Source: Flavobacterium soyae
GTDB lineage: Bacteria; Bacteroidota; Bacteroidia; Flavobacteriales; Flavobacteriaceae
Length of the DNA stretch: 64,000 nucleotides
Assembly: GCF_021245985.1 (NCBI RefSeq)
Contig: NZ_JAJQXA010000008.1
Location: forward strand, 173,436 to 237,435
Direction: 5' to 3'
A program made the translations under genes and the position numbers. Shown in pieces: positions 32,575 to 41,460 of this stretch (position 1 is its first letter; every line of letters begins with the position of its first letter). The notes beneath the pieces were generated by a model. It was not told the DNA's origin. It did not search any database and saw nothing but the letters and a program-made list of their open reading frames with translations.

Positions 32575-34017
32575 TTATCGCAGTGCTTTTACCATTTCCG
32601 GAGTAACTTCTGTTTTGTTATTGCCCCAGCTGTTGTAGATATAAGTAAGCACATTTGCTATTTCATCGTCAGATAAATTTTGTGCAGGCATTACGTTGTT
32701 ATATTTTTTTCCGTTCACGCTTACTTCTCCGGTTAAACCGTGTAAAATTGTTTTAATAGCACGTTTTGAGTCTGCATTTAAATAATCTGATTTTGCAAGA
32801 GGAGGAAAGGTATTTGGAATTCCCTGCCCTTCGGCTTGGTGACAAGCAAAACAAGTAGTACCAAAAATTTCTTTTCCAATTTTTATTCTCTCTTCGGCAG
32901 TTCGTTTAGGTGTTGCAGTTTTTACAGCTGTACTTTCAGGCATTTTTTGAATCGTTCCGCCTTCAGGCAGATAAATTCCTTCCTGAATAGTTCCTGAATA
33001 AATGTTTTTATTTTCTTTTCCTTCCACTTTCAGCATTCCCAGCGCTCCTTTATTAAATGCCCTAAAAATAGAATGATCAACCAGAATAAAAGTTCCCGGA
33101 GTTTCTACTTTAAAATCGACAATTGCTGCGCCGCCGGCCGGAATTAAAGTGGTCTGCACATTTTTGTTAATTACATTTCCCCCTTCTACATGAACATGGT
33201 CAAATATTTCTCCAATAACATGAAAAGATGATACTAAGTTTGGACCGCCGTTACCAACAAATAAACGGACTGTTTCTCCAACTTTTGCCGTTAACTCGTT
33301 TCCGTTTGTCAACGAACCCACTTTTCCATTAAATACAACATAATCCGGGGTTTCTTTTACGGCTTTATTCATGTCGAATGGCTGTAAGCCTTTTGCTCCA
33401 TATTCACCCTGTGTGTAGAAATCGCCCTGCATAACATAATATTCTTTATCAACAGGAGGAAGCCCGCCTTCTGGTTCAACTAAAATCAAACCATACATAC
33501 CGTTTGCAATATGCATTCCCACAGGAGCTGTTGCACAATGGTATACATACAATCCCGGATTGATAACCTTAAAACTGAAAACTTTTTCGTGTCCAGGCGC
33601 AACAAGCGATGAAGTTGCCCCGCCTCCAGGCCCGGTTACAGCATGTAAATCAATATTATGCGGTAATTTATTATCAGGATGGTTTTTTAAATGAAATTCT
33701 ACTTCATCACCAACACGAGTTCTAATAAAGCTTCCCGGCACAGAGCCGCCAAATGTCCAATACGTATATTTTACACCATCAGTCATTGTGCCTTCCTGTT
33801 CTTTGATTTCCATGTTTAATTTGAGTTTCATGGCTGTTCTGTTTCCAACTGGTTTTGGAACCATTGGCGGAACAGTAAGTTCAGCATTCATTTCTCCTTT
33901 AGTCATTATATCAGCATAATTTACTGACTCTTCTTTTTTACAGCTTCCTAAAAAAATAGTAAAAAGTAAGCATAACAACATGTTCATTTTAATCGAAATG
34001 TTATTTTTCTTTTTCAT
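32575..34017 (-). CDS. nirK: Copper nitrite reductase NirK fused to C-terminal cytochrome c
   Basis: A 480-residue lipoprotein (lipobox LGSC, Cys26) that reduces nitrite to nitric oxide outside the cytoplasmic membrane. Two cupredoxin domains span about 60-335. Type 1 copper: His120, Cys161, His169 and Met174 in [16 protein letters not shown]. Type 2 copper: His125, His160 and His315, with catalytic Asp123 and His266 nearby. A class I cytochrome c domain follows (about 375-465) with heme motif CFACH (Cys389, Cys392, His393) and axial Met443. First gene of a nirK-nirV-SCO unit with a palindromic operator upstream. Confidence 0.96.
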   Translation of the reverse strand: MKKKNNISIKMNMLLCLLFTIFLGSCKKEESVNYADIMTKGEMNAELTVPPMVPKPVGNRTAMKLKLNMEIKEQEGTMTDGVKYTYWTFGGSVPGSFIRTRVGDEVEFHLKNHPDNKLPHNIDLHAVTGPGGGATSSLVAPGHEKVFSFKVINPGLYVYHCATAPVGMHIANGMYGLILVEPEGGLPPVDKEYYVMQGDFYTQGEYGAKGLQPFDMNKAVKETPDYVVFNGKVGSLTNGNELTAKVGETVRLFVGNGGPNLVSSFHVIGEIFDHVHVEGGNVINKNVQTTLIPAGGAAIVDFKVETPGTFILVDHSIFRAFNKGALGMLKVEGKENKNIYSGTIQEGIYLPEGGTIQKMPESTAVKTATPKRTAEERIKIGKEIFGTTCFACHQAEGQGIPNTFPPLAKSDYLNADSKRAIKTILHGLTGEVSVNGKKYNNVMPAQNLSDDEIANVLTYIYNSWGNNKTEVTPEMVKALR

Positions 34018-34055
34018 AAGGTTTGGTTTTATTTAGTTTTAAATCAGGAGTAAAA

Positions 34056-34079
34056 ATAAAAGACTATTTTATCTTTTAT
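34056..34079. promoter_or_regulatory. Palindromic operator upstream of nirK
   Basis: ATAAAAGA-N8-TCTTTTAT with perfect 8-bp arms, 39 bases ahead of the nirK start. Arms and spacing are the same as at ric (28880-28903); the Rrf2 gene promoter has a related site (27769-27789). Confidence 0.75.
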
Positions 34080-34262
34080 TATGATAAAAATCATGTAATA
34101 CTTACAAATAATACCCTTATATTAAATTAATGTATATAGTTTTGTTGTGCTTAACTATTTTAAATTCAATTCTTTAATCCGATGTAAATTTTTTGTAAAT
34201 TAATATTTTGATATTTTTTTAATAAAAACAAAAGCCCAACTCTATTTTAGAATAATAATCAT

Positions 34263-34270
34263 TATTTTTG
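34263..34270 (+). promoter_or_regulatory. -7 element (TATTTTTG) upstream of the oxoamine synthase gene
   Basis: TATTTTTG fits TAnnTTTG and lies 40 bases before ATG 34310. Confidence 0.5.
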
Positions 34271-34309
34271 CGACCTGTATAAATAAAATTATTACTTCAA
34301 AATATATTT

Positions 34310-35569
34310 ATGGTAAAAGATTTATTCGAAAGAATTCAGGACAATAAAGGACCTTTAGGAAAATGGGCTTCTCAGGCAGAAGGTTATTATGTTTTCCCAA
34401 AGTTAGAAGGAGAGTTGGGTCCGAGAATGACATTTCATGGAAAAAATATTTTAAACTGGAGTTTAAATGATTATTTAGGTTTAGCCAATCATCCAGAAGT
34501 TCGTAAAGCAGATACAGATGCAGCAATTCAATATGGTGCTGCTTATCCTATGGGAGCCCGTATGATGTCTGGACACACAACTTATCATGAACAATTAGAA
34601 AATGAATTAGCTGCTTTTGTTATGAAAGAATCAGCTTATTTGTTGAATTTTGGTTATCAGGGAATGGTATCTATTATTGATGCCTTGGTTACAAAAAACG
34701 ATATCATTGTTTATGATGTAGATTCTCATGCTTGTATTATTGATGGTGTTCGTTTACACATGGGTAAACGTTTTACTTACAAGCATAATGATCTTGAAAG
34801 TATGGAGAAAAACCTGCAGCGTGCTACTAAAATGGCCGAAGAAACAGGCGGAGGTATTTTATTTATTACCGAAGGTGTTTTTGGAATGCGTGGACAGCAG
34901 GGAAAATTAAAAGAAATTGTTGCATTAAAACAAAAATACAATTTCCGTTTATTGGTTGATGATGCACACGGTTTTGGTACACTTGGCAAAACAGGTGCCG
35001 GAGCAGGTGAGGAGCAGGGAGTTCAGGACGATATTGATGTTTACTTCTCTACTTTTGCAAAATCAATGGCAAATATTGGAGCTTTTGTAGCTGCAGATAA
35101 AACAGTTATTGATTACTTAAAATACAATTTACGTTCGCAGATGTTTGCAAAAGCATTACCAATGATCCAGACAATTGGTTCATTAAAACGTTTAGAGTTA
35201 TTACGTAATTCGTCTGAAATTAAGGATAAACTTTGGGAGAATGTAAATGCATTGCAAAGCGGTCTTAAAGAAAAAGGATTTAATATTGGAGATACCAATA
35301 CTTGTATTACTCCGGTTTATTTAGAAGGAAGTATTCCTGAAGCTATGATAATGGTAAACGATTTAAGAGAAAACTATGGTATTTTCCTTTCTATTGTTGT
35401 TTATCCGGTTATACCAAAAGGAATTATTTTGTTAAGAATGATTCCAACAGCTTCTCATACTTTAGCAGATATCGAAGAAACATTAACAGCTTTTGAAGCT
35501 ATTCGTGAGAAATTAGTCAGCGGAACTTATAAAGAAATTGCAGAACGTACAACTGTAGATGTTTCGTAA
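34310..35569 (+). CDS. PLP-dependent alpha-oxoamine synthase (serine palmitoyltransferase-like)
   Basis: A 419-residue fold-type I PLP enzyme. Lys251 in FSTFAKSMANIGAF forms the Schiff base, Asp217 and His220 in LVDDAHGFGTLG hold PLP, and His140 in DVDSHACIIDG stacks on the ring. The family joins an amino acid to an acyl thioester; serine palmitoyltransferase makes the sphingolipid base and a close relative makes the sulfonolipid base capnine from cysteate, both known in Bacteroidota. The sequence alone does not tell me which. Bacterial BioF and Kbl are less likely given the N-terminus. Confidence 0.88.
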   Translation: MVKDLFERIQDNKGPLGKWASQAEGYYVFPKLEGELGPRMTFHGKNILNWSLNDYLGLANHPEVRKADTDAAIQYGAAYPMGARMMSGHTTYHEQLENELAAFVMKESAYLLNFGYQGMVSIIDALVTKNDIIVYDVDSHACIIDGVRLHMGKRFTYKHNDLESMEKNLQRATKMAEETGGGILFITEGVFGMRGQQGKLKEIVALKQKYNFRLLVDDAHGFGTLGKTGAGAGEEQGVQDDIDVYFSTFAKSMANIGAFVAADKTVIDYLKYNLRSQMFAKALPMIQTIGSLKRLELLRNSSEIKDKLWENVNALQSGLKEKGFNIGDTNTCITPVYLEGSIPEAMIMVNDLRENYGIFLSIVVYPVIPKGIILLRMIPTASHTLADIEETLTAFEAIREKLVSGTYKEIAERTTVDVS

Positions 35570-35610
35570 TTAATTTAAAAAATAGATTTCCTTAAGTGGG
35601 AATTATGTAA

Positions 35611-35645
35611 AAAAATCCATTTGTTATACGAATGGATTTTTTTTT
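35611..35645 (+). terminator. Terminator after the oxoamine synthase gene
   Basis: AAAAATCCATT (35611-35621) and AATGGATTTTT (35631-35641) form an 11-bp stem followed by a T run. The hairpin at 36193-36227 has almost the same stem. Confidence 0.85.
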
Positions 35646-35688
35646 ATTTGAATTAACTTTATATAAACACGAAAATAAATACAGCATT

Positions 35689-36174
35689 ATGAAAAAAGCA
35701 GCAGCAATATCGACTCTTATTTTAACAGCTCTTATTTCCTGTAAAAAAGAAACTGCCGCTGCAGAGCCGGTACAAATTACACCAAGCCCTCAAAAAGAGG
35801 TAGAAATTGTAGAACCGGCAGGAGATCAATGCTATATTTGGAAAGCAAATGGAAGTATAATTGAAATAAGTTTTAATGTAAATTCTCATCAGGAAGTAAA
35901 TGGAAAATTAAGTTATAACCTGGCAGAAAAAGATAAAAATGAAGGAACACTGATTGGAAATATGAAAGGCGATACATTAGTTGCGGATTATACTTTTAAT
36001 TCTGAAGGAGCTTCATCAGTACGAGAAGTTGTTTTTTTACAAAAAGACGGAACTCTTATTGAAGGGTACGGAGATGTTGTACAAACTAATGACAAAGTAT
36101 CATTTAAAGATAAAACAAAGCTGAAATTTGATCAGAAAAACAAACTGACCAAAGTTGACTGCAAAGTAGAATAA
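35689..36174 (+). CDS. Small lipoprotein of unknown function
   Basis: A 161-residue lipoprotein (lipobox LISC, followed by KKETAAAEP) with a soluble beta-rich domain from about residue 45 (DQCYIWKANGSIIEISFNV). A double-lysine after the cysteine and the short acidic linker are typical of Bacteroidota lipoproteins. It is flanked on both sides by near-identical terminators and so forms its own unit. I chose ATG 35689 because it gives a proper signal peptide. No family recognised. Confidence 0.75.
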   Translation: MKKAAAISTLILTALISCKKETAAAEPVQITPSPQKEVEIVEPAGDQCYIWKANGSIIEISFNVNSHQEVNGKLSYNLAEKDKNEGTLIGNMKGDTLVADYTFNSEGASSVREVVFLQKDGTLIEGYGDVVQTNDKVSFKDKTKLKFDQKNKLTKVDCKVE

Positions 36175-36192
36175 TGAATTGCTGTTAATGTG

Positions 36193-36227
36193 AAAAATCC
36201 ATTCGTTTTGGGGGCGAATGGATTTTT
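36193..36227 (+). terminator. Terminator after the small lipoprotein gene
   Basis: AAAAATCCATTCG (36193-36205) and CGAATGGATTTTT (36215-36227) form a perfect 13-bp stem followed by a T run. Confidence 0.9.
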
Positions 36228-36280
36228 TTATGTTTATTACTGAATTACTGAGACAGCGACTGAGAACAGCGACTGAAAAC

Positions 36281-37399
36281 TTATAAATACTTTAAATAAG
36301 TCTTTCTCTGACAGTGAATTTTCGGGTCAAAGTTTTTCCAAAGTAAATGAATTGCTGTGTTTTCGGCTAGTTCAGGAGTTCTGATACAATTTTGAATTCC
36401 TTTCTCAGAAAAAGTTTTAAAATATTCATCAAAAATAATCGCCGTAACACCTTTGTTTTGGTAATCAGGATGAACTCCAATAAGGTAAAAAACAACATCT
36501 TTGCTTTTCTTTCTTGCCTTCAAAAGATGAATAAAACCAAACGGAAAAAGTTTTCCTTTTGCTTTTTGCAGCGCCTCACTAAAACTTGGCATTACAATAC
36601 TAAAAGCAACTAAATTATCGTCTTTATCAACCACAAATTTTATATATTCCGGATTGATGAAGCTGATGTATTTCTTTTTAAAATATTCTTTTTGAACATC
36701 TGAAATCGCCACAAAAGAAGCTAATTTCGAGTAAGATTCGTTAAACAAATCAAACATTTTGTCAACGTGCGGCATTATGTCTTTTGTTTTGTTGAAAGTT
36801 AATGCCCTAAGTCCGTAACGTTTTTTAATTAATTCCTGTGCTTTTAGGAAAAAATCAGGTTTTACATTCGAAAAAGGGAAAATACTTTCTATATATTCTT
36901 TCTCAATTTGAAAACCTAATTGTTCAAAATGAGTAACATAATAAGGATTATTGTACCAGGTAATCATAGTTCCCATTTGGTCGTAACCTTCTGTAAGAAC
37001 CCCAACTTTATCTAAGTTAGAAAAACCCATTGGGCCTTCGGCATGTTCTAAGTTATGTTTTCTTCCTAATTCATAAACTTTTTCAAGAAGGGCTTTTGTT
37101 ACCTCGATATCATCAATAACATCAAACCATCCAAAACGAACCTTTCTTTTATGCTGATTATTTACTTCTGCCCAATTTATAATAGCTGTAATTCTCCCAA
37201 CAATTTCGCTGCCTTTGTAAGCCAGATAAAAATAGGCTTCTGCATTATCAAAAGCAGGATTTTTAGTTTTATCAAAAGATTCTAATTCATCAGCAATAAT
37301 AGGAGGAACCCAATACGGATTGTCTTTATAAAGTGAGAACGGAAATTTTATATATTCGGTTAGTTCTTTTTTAGTTTTGGCTTCTTTGATTGTAATCAT
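36281..37399 (-). CDS. GNAT-fold acyltransferase-like protein
   Basis: A 372-residue protein that seems to hold two GNAT-like halves. The C-terminal half has a recognisable motif A, FYLIGVHPDYQNKGVTAII, for binding the CoA pyrophosphate, followed by NTAIHLLWKNFDPK. The N-terminal part (DNPYWVPPIIADELESFD, YFYLAYKGSEIVGRI) is typical of a Bacteroidota family of unknown role. Substrate unknown. It lies 43 bases after the beta-barrel gene on the same strand and may be cotranscribed with it. Confidence 0.72.
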   Translation of the reverse strand: MITIKEAKTKKELTEYIKFPFSLYKDNPYWVPPIIADELESFDKTKNPAFDNAEAYFYLAYKGSEIVGRITAIINWAEVNNQHKRKVRFGWFDVIDDIEVTKALLEKVYELGRKHNLEHAEGPMGFSNLDKVGVLTEGYDQMGTMITWYNNPYYVTHFEQLGFQIEKEYIESIFPFSNVKPDFFLKAQELIKKRYGLRALTFNKTKDIMPHVDKMFDLFNESYSKLASFVAISDVQKEYFKKKYISFINPEYIKFVVDKDDNLVAFSIVMPSFSEALQKAKGKLFPFGFIHLLKARKKSKDVVFYLIGVHPDYQNKGVTAIIFDEYFKTFSEKGIQNCIRTPELAENTAIHLLWKNFDPKIHCQRKTYLKYL

Positions 37400-37442
37400 T
37401 AAGGTGGTATTAGCTCCTTGTTTAAAGGTTTGATTATTAAAT

Positions 37443-38411
37443 TTATTCGTATTTAGCTTTACGTTTTCTTTCTTTTTCCTGATAATCTATAGTTTCTTTA
37501 TTCTCAGGGTTTTTCTTCGCTTTGTCTCTGTTTTTATTAGCGATTTGTTTTTCCTTGTACCATTCGTCATATCTCCATGAGAAACCAACTCCGCCATATA
37601 AAACCGAAGGTGTATTTTTGAAATTAGTACTTATAGAGGCATCAACCTGCATATTTGGGGACAAAAGATAGGCAGCACCACCGCGAACAATGGCATCGCT
37701 GTAAAAATCACTTTTGTATCCTTGATTTTCAATAAATCCAGACCATTTGTCATTAAATCCGTGAGTTAAAGTTAAAACGTAACCGTAACTTGGATAATCT
37801 GTACCAATATAATCTGCAATAATATTGGTTACAAAAACCCATCTTCCGCCTCCAAATAAGTTTTGAGTCACTAAAGCAATTTTTGGAGAAATTTCGCCAT
37901 CTGGAGAAAAATAATAAGGATTATCAACCCCAATAAAATTCGCTCCCGCAAAAATAGAAACGGCCGGAATCAATTCACGCCATTGAAAACTGTGATTCGC
38001 TTTGTAACTATAAATATTAGCTTCTTTCTTGTAGTTTTTATAAGGATCATAAATCAGGTATTTAGCCCCTAAAACGGTTTGTCTGAAATTATTTTTTTTA
38101 TAGCTGGTATACGGAGTATCAAAGTTTTCCATTTGATACTGAACATCTAAAATAAATTCAAGCTGTTCAAAAAAAGCACCATATCTAACGGTTAAATCTG
38201 TACCAAAGCCGCTAGCGTCATAATCTAATAAGTCGTGTTTTTCTTTAATGCCATAAACACCAATTTCGCCCTGAATAACAGATTTTCCAACCGCATAGGC
38301 CGACATTGTTTCGCCCGGACGGTTCGAATTAATCACATCTGTATATTGTGCGAAGAAAAATTGTGGTATTAAAAAAAGGAATGCAAAGAGTAAGTTTTTA
38401 ATTTTCAACAT
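37443..38411 (-). CDS. Outer-membrane beta-barrel transporter-like protein
   Basis: A 322-residue protein with a signal peptide (about 1-21, ending FFAQ) and a beta-barrel-like series of alternating strands, of the MetA-pathway phenol-degradation/transporter-like family (INSNRPGETMSAYAVGKSV, TDLTVRYGAFFEQLEF, GFIENQGYKSDFYSD, GGVGFSWRYDEWY). The basic tail after residue 285 (KNRDKAKKNPENKE) is unusual for a barrel and may be a periplasmic extension. Substrate unknown. Confidence 0.78.
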   Translation of the reverse strand: MLKIKNLLFAFLFLIPQFFFAQYTDVINSNRPGETMSAYAVGKSVIQGEIGVYGIKEKHDLLDYDASGFGTDLTVRYGAFFEQLEFILDVQYQMENFDTPYTSYKKNNFRQTVLGAKYLIYDPYKNYKKEANIYSYKANHSFQWRELIPAVSIFAGANFIGVDNPYYFSPDGEISPKIALVTQNLFGGGRWVFVTNIIADYIGTDYPSYGYVLTLTHGFNDKWSGFIENQGYKSDFYSDAIVRGGAAYLLSPNMQVDASISTNFKNTPSVLYGGVGFSWRYDEWYKEKQIANKNRDKAKKNPENKETIDYQEKERKRKAKYE

Positions 38412-38509
38412 AAATGTATTTTTTGATTAAAAGCTATAACGCATTTCAAATGTACTATATTTTATTATTTATTTAAGATTGATATTTTAATTTTAAACAA
38501 CGGATTTAC

Positions 38510-38517
38510 TAATTTTG
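38510..38517 (+). promoter_or_regulatory. -7 element (TAATTTTG) upstream of the DUF4834 gene
   Basis: TAATTTTG fits TAnnTTTG. It overlaps the TTG at 38515, so translation should begin at ATG 38536. Confidence 0.5.
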
Positions 38518-38535
38518 GAAAAAAATTATACGATC

Positions 38536-38823
38536 ATGCAAGAAGCATCTTTTACAAATTTGTTTAAAACGATAATGTGGATTATTGCGTTTTATTATAT
38601 TTTTAAATTTTTAGCCCGAATCTTTTTGCCGGTATTGGTTAAAAAAGCGGTTGAGAAAGCAGGAGAAAATTTTCAAAGACAACAACAATACAGTCAGGAT
38701 AATTCCTGGCAGCAAACTCGTAATAACAATAATGACGAAATAATCATTAATACTGCTAATGCTAAAAAGCCTCGCGAAACCAAAAAGGTGGGCGATTATG
38801 TTGATTACGAAGAAATAGATTAA
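38536..38823 (+). CDS. DUF4834 family small membrane protein
   Basis: A 95-residue protein with one N-terminal hydrophobic helix (about 8-33), a glutamine/asparagine-rich stretch (QRQQQYSQDNSWQQTRNNNN) and the acidic, conserved ending KKVGDYVDYEEID that marks DUF4834. The gene lies 51 bases before yfhO on the same strand. Function unknown. The start is chosen downstream of the -7 element. Confidence 0.8.
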   Translation: MQEASFTNLFKTIMWIIAFYYIFKFLARIFLPVLVKKAVEKAGENFQRQQQYSQDNSWQQTRNNNNDEIIINTANAKKPRETKKVGDYVDYEEID

Positions 38824-38874
38824 GTTTGTATCCTTGTAGTATTAGGATTCATCATTTAACCAAACCAGCCAAAA

Positions 38875-41310
38875 TTGAAAATAGTAAATAAATTCTATCC
38901 GCACGCCCTTGTAATCTTGGGCTTTATTCTCGTTTCCTTAATTTACTTTTATCCTGTTCTGCAGGGAAAACAAATTTTCCAGTCAGATATTGCTCAATAT
39001 ACCGGAATGGCCAAAGAGCAAAATGACTTTAGAGCAGCAGAACATGCAGAGCCTTACTGGACAAATTCTGCTTTTGGCGGAATGCCGACTTATCAGTTAG
39101 GAGCAAATTATCCAAACGATTTTGTGGGTAAAATAGATGATGTTTTACGTTTTTTACCACGTCCGGCTGATTATTTATTTCTATACTTCTTAGGGTTTTA
39201 TGGTTTGTTATTGGTTTTAAAAACAGATCCTTTAAAAGCTTTTATCGGCGCTATTGCGTTTGGTTTTTCTACTTATTTAATTATCATTCTTGGCGTTGGA
39301 CATAATGCAAAAGCACATGCAATTGCTTATATGCCGTTAGTTATCGCTGGATTTATACTCGTTTTTCAAAAAAAATATATTTGGGGAGGATTACTCACCA
39401 TGTTTGCGGTGGCGTTAGAGGTTAATGCGAACCACTTTCAAATGACCTATTATTTATTGATTTTCTTATTGATACTTTCAGGTTATTTTGCCTTTACTTT
39501 TATAAAAGATAAAGAATACAAACCGCTTTTAATTGCCATTGGAACTTTGGCTGCAGCCGGAATTTTTGCAATTGGAGCTAATGCAGGAAATTTATTAGCA
39601 ACAAGCGAATATGCAAAATATAGTATTCGTGATAAAAGTGAGTTGACTTTTAATCCTGACGGTTCTAAAAATGAAACAACGGCTTCAATGACAACTGATT
39701 ATATTACTGAATATAGTTATGGAATTGCTGAAAGTTTGAATTTAATTGCTCCAAGGATTTTTGGAGGTTCAAGTCATGAAAATGTTGGTACAGACAGTCG
39801 TATGTACTCTTTTATGATTGAGAAAGGTGTTCCTGAAAGTCAAGCTTTAGATTTTGTGTCAGGTATGCCAACTTATTGGGGAGATCAACCTATAGTTTCA
39901 GCTCCTGCTTATGTTGGAGTTGTAGTTTTCTTTTTAGCTGTTTTGGCACTTTTTATAGATGATAGAAAAATTAAATATGTTTTCCTTTCAGGTGCATTAT
40001 TTACATTAGTGCTTTCTTGGGGTAAAAACTTTTCGCTTCTGACTGATTTCTTTATTGAATATGTTCCAATGTACGATAAGTTTCGAGCAGTATCGTCTAT
40101 TCAAGTTATTTTAGAATTATGTTTCCCAGTACTTGCAGTTATGGGATTACAATCATTTTTTAAAGCGAAAGATGAACCTAAATTACAGCAAAAAGCTTTA
40201 ATTCAAACTACTGTTTTCGGACTTGGAGTTTTATTGATTTTGGTATTTGCAAAAGGCTTCTTTCATTTTACAGGAATGAGTGATAAATATTACCTAGAAA
40301 GTTATGGTGCGGAATTTATAGATGTATTAAAAGAAGACAGAATGTCTTTATATTCTGCAGATTTACTTCGTTCAGGATTTTTTATAGTTGTAACTTTTGG
40401 AGTTCTTTGGTTATTTATTAAGAATAAATTTTCTCAAAGTACAGCATTAATTATTGTTGCAGTTTTAATGATTTTTGACTTGTTTTTTGTAGATAAAAAA
40501 TACGTTTCGGCAAAAGATTTTGTAAGCCCTGTTCAGATCGCAGCTCCATTTCAGGAAACACCAGCCGATACTCAGATTTTAAAAGATACTTCAATTTATC
40601 GTGTATTTGATTTACAAGGACAATTGCAGGGAAGATCTTCGTATTTTCATAAAACGATCGGAGGTTATAGTGCAGTACGACCAAGAAGAATGCAGCAATT
40701 GTACGATTACCAAATCGCTAAAAATAATCTGGAAGTACTTAATATGTTAAACGTTAAGTATGTAATTCAAATTGATAAAGATGGAAATCAAATTCCGACC
40801 TTAAATCCTGATGCGAATGGAAATGCCTGGTTTGTAAGTGCAGTTAAACTTGTAAATAAACCAGATGATGTCATGAAAGCTTTAGATCATATTGATACTA
40901 AGAAAGTGGCGGTTTTTAACGTTCATGAGCATGAAAGTAAATTTCAAAATGCCAGAATGAAGAAACAATGGGATACAACTGGAACAATAAAAGTAGTTCA
41001 ATACAAGCCAAACTATATCAAATACCAATCGGATAATGGAAAAGATGGTTTAGCTGTTTTCTCTGAAATCTATTATAAAAATGGCTGGAATGCTTATATC
41101 GACGGAAAATTGACAGATCATTTCCCAGTTGATTATGTTTTAAGAGCAATGGAAATTCCTGGTGGAAAACATACTATCGAATTTAAGTTCGAACCACAGG
41201 TTATTAAAACAGGTGGTACAATTAACCTTATAAGTTCAATTGGAATGTTTGTGCTTTTAATTGGAGGTATTTATTTCGAAAGAAAGAAATTTAGTAAGCA
41301 GTCTCAGTAA
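38875..41310 (+). CDS. YfhO family membrane protein (putative glycosyltransferase-type)
   Basis: An 811-residue polytopic protein with 12 or more hydrophobic helices and a C-terminal periplasmic domain ending in a YfhO hallmark (FSEIYYKNGWNAYIDGK, then AMEIPGGKHTIEFKFEP). The N-terminal loop carries SDIAQYTGMAKEQN and NSAFGGMPTYQL. YfhO proteins are thought to transfer sugars from lipid carriers to envelope polymers. The start is a TTG (MKIVNKFYPHAL): no ATG lies nearby, and the next Met would delete the first helix. The glycosyltransferase and flippase genes that follow suggest a shared envelope-glycan role. Confidence 0.88.
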   Translation: MKIVNKFYPHALVILGFILVSLIYFYPVLQGKQIFQSDIAQYTGMAKEQNDFRAAEHAEPYWTNSAFGGMPTYQLGANYPNDFVGKIDDVLRFLPRPADYLFLYFLGFYGLLLVLKTDPLKAFIGAIAFGFSTYLIIILGVGHNAKAHAIAYMPLVIAGFILVFQKKYIWGGLLTMFAVALEVNANHFQMTYYLLIFLLILSGYFAFTFIKDKEYKPLLIAIGTLAAAGIFAIGANAGNLLATSEYAKYSIRDKSELTFNPDGSKNETTASMTTDYITEYSYGIAESLNLIAPRIFGGSSHENVGTDSRMYSFMIEKGVPESQALDFVSGMPTYWGDQPIVSAPAYVGVVVFFLAVLALFIDDRKIKYVFLSGALFTLVLSWGKNFSLLTDFFIEYVPMYDKFRAVSSIQVILELCFPVLAVMGLQSFFKAKDEPKLQQKALIQTTVFGLGVLLILVFAKGFFHFTGMSDKYYLESYGAEFIDVLKEDRMSLYSADLLRSGFFIVVTFGVLWLFIKNKFSQSTALIIVAVLMIFDLFFVDKKYVSAKDFVSPVQIAAPFQETPADTQILKDTSIYRVFDLQGQLQGRSSYFHKTIGGYSAVRPRRMQQLYDYQIAKNNLEVLNMLNVKYVIQIDKDGNQIPTLNPDANGNAWFVSAVKLVNKPDDVMKALDHIDTKKVAVFNVHEHESKFQNARMKKQWDTTGTIKVVQYKPNYIKYQSDNGKDGLAVFSEIYYKNGWNAYIDGKLTDHFPVDYVLRAMEIPGGKHTIEFKFEPQVIKTGGTINLISSIGMFVLLIGGIYFERKKFSKQSQ

Positions 41311-41325
41311 TTAGTCTCAGTCTTG

Positions 41326-41390
41326 CTTTGTGAATCTTTGCGATATTTTGTGTGGCTTTGTGAAATGTTATTTCGCAAAGATTCACAAAG
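41326..41390. repeat. Perfect 18-bp inverted repeat CTTTGTGAATCTTTGCGA
   Basis: CTTTGTGAATCTTTGCGA (41326-41343) and its exact reverse complement (41373-41390) enclose a 29-base loop containing a further partial GGCTTTGTGAAA copy. It lies between yfhO and the glycosyltransferase gene. A related CCGCAAAGATTCTGTG appears at 63873-63888. Confidence 0.75.
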
Positions 41391-41425
41391 ATCTCACCGA
41401 GTTTCGCAAAGTCGGTAATAAGCTC

Positions 41426-41433
41426 TAAATTTG
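41426..41433 (+). promoter_or_regulatory. -7 element (TAAATTTG) upstream of the glycosyltransferase gene
   Basis: TAAATTTG fits TAnnTTTG. It overlaps the first possible TTG start at 41431 and thereby supports the TTG at 41461. Confidence 0.55.
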
Positions 41434-41460
41434 CACTTTAAAATAATAAACCGATTTTCC

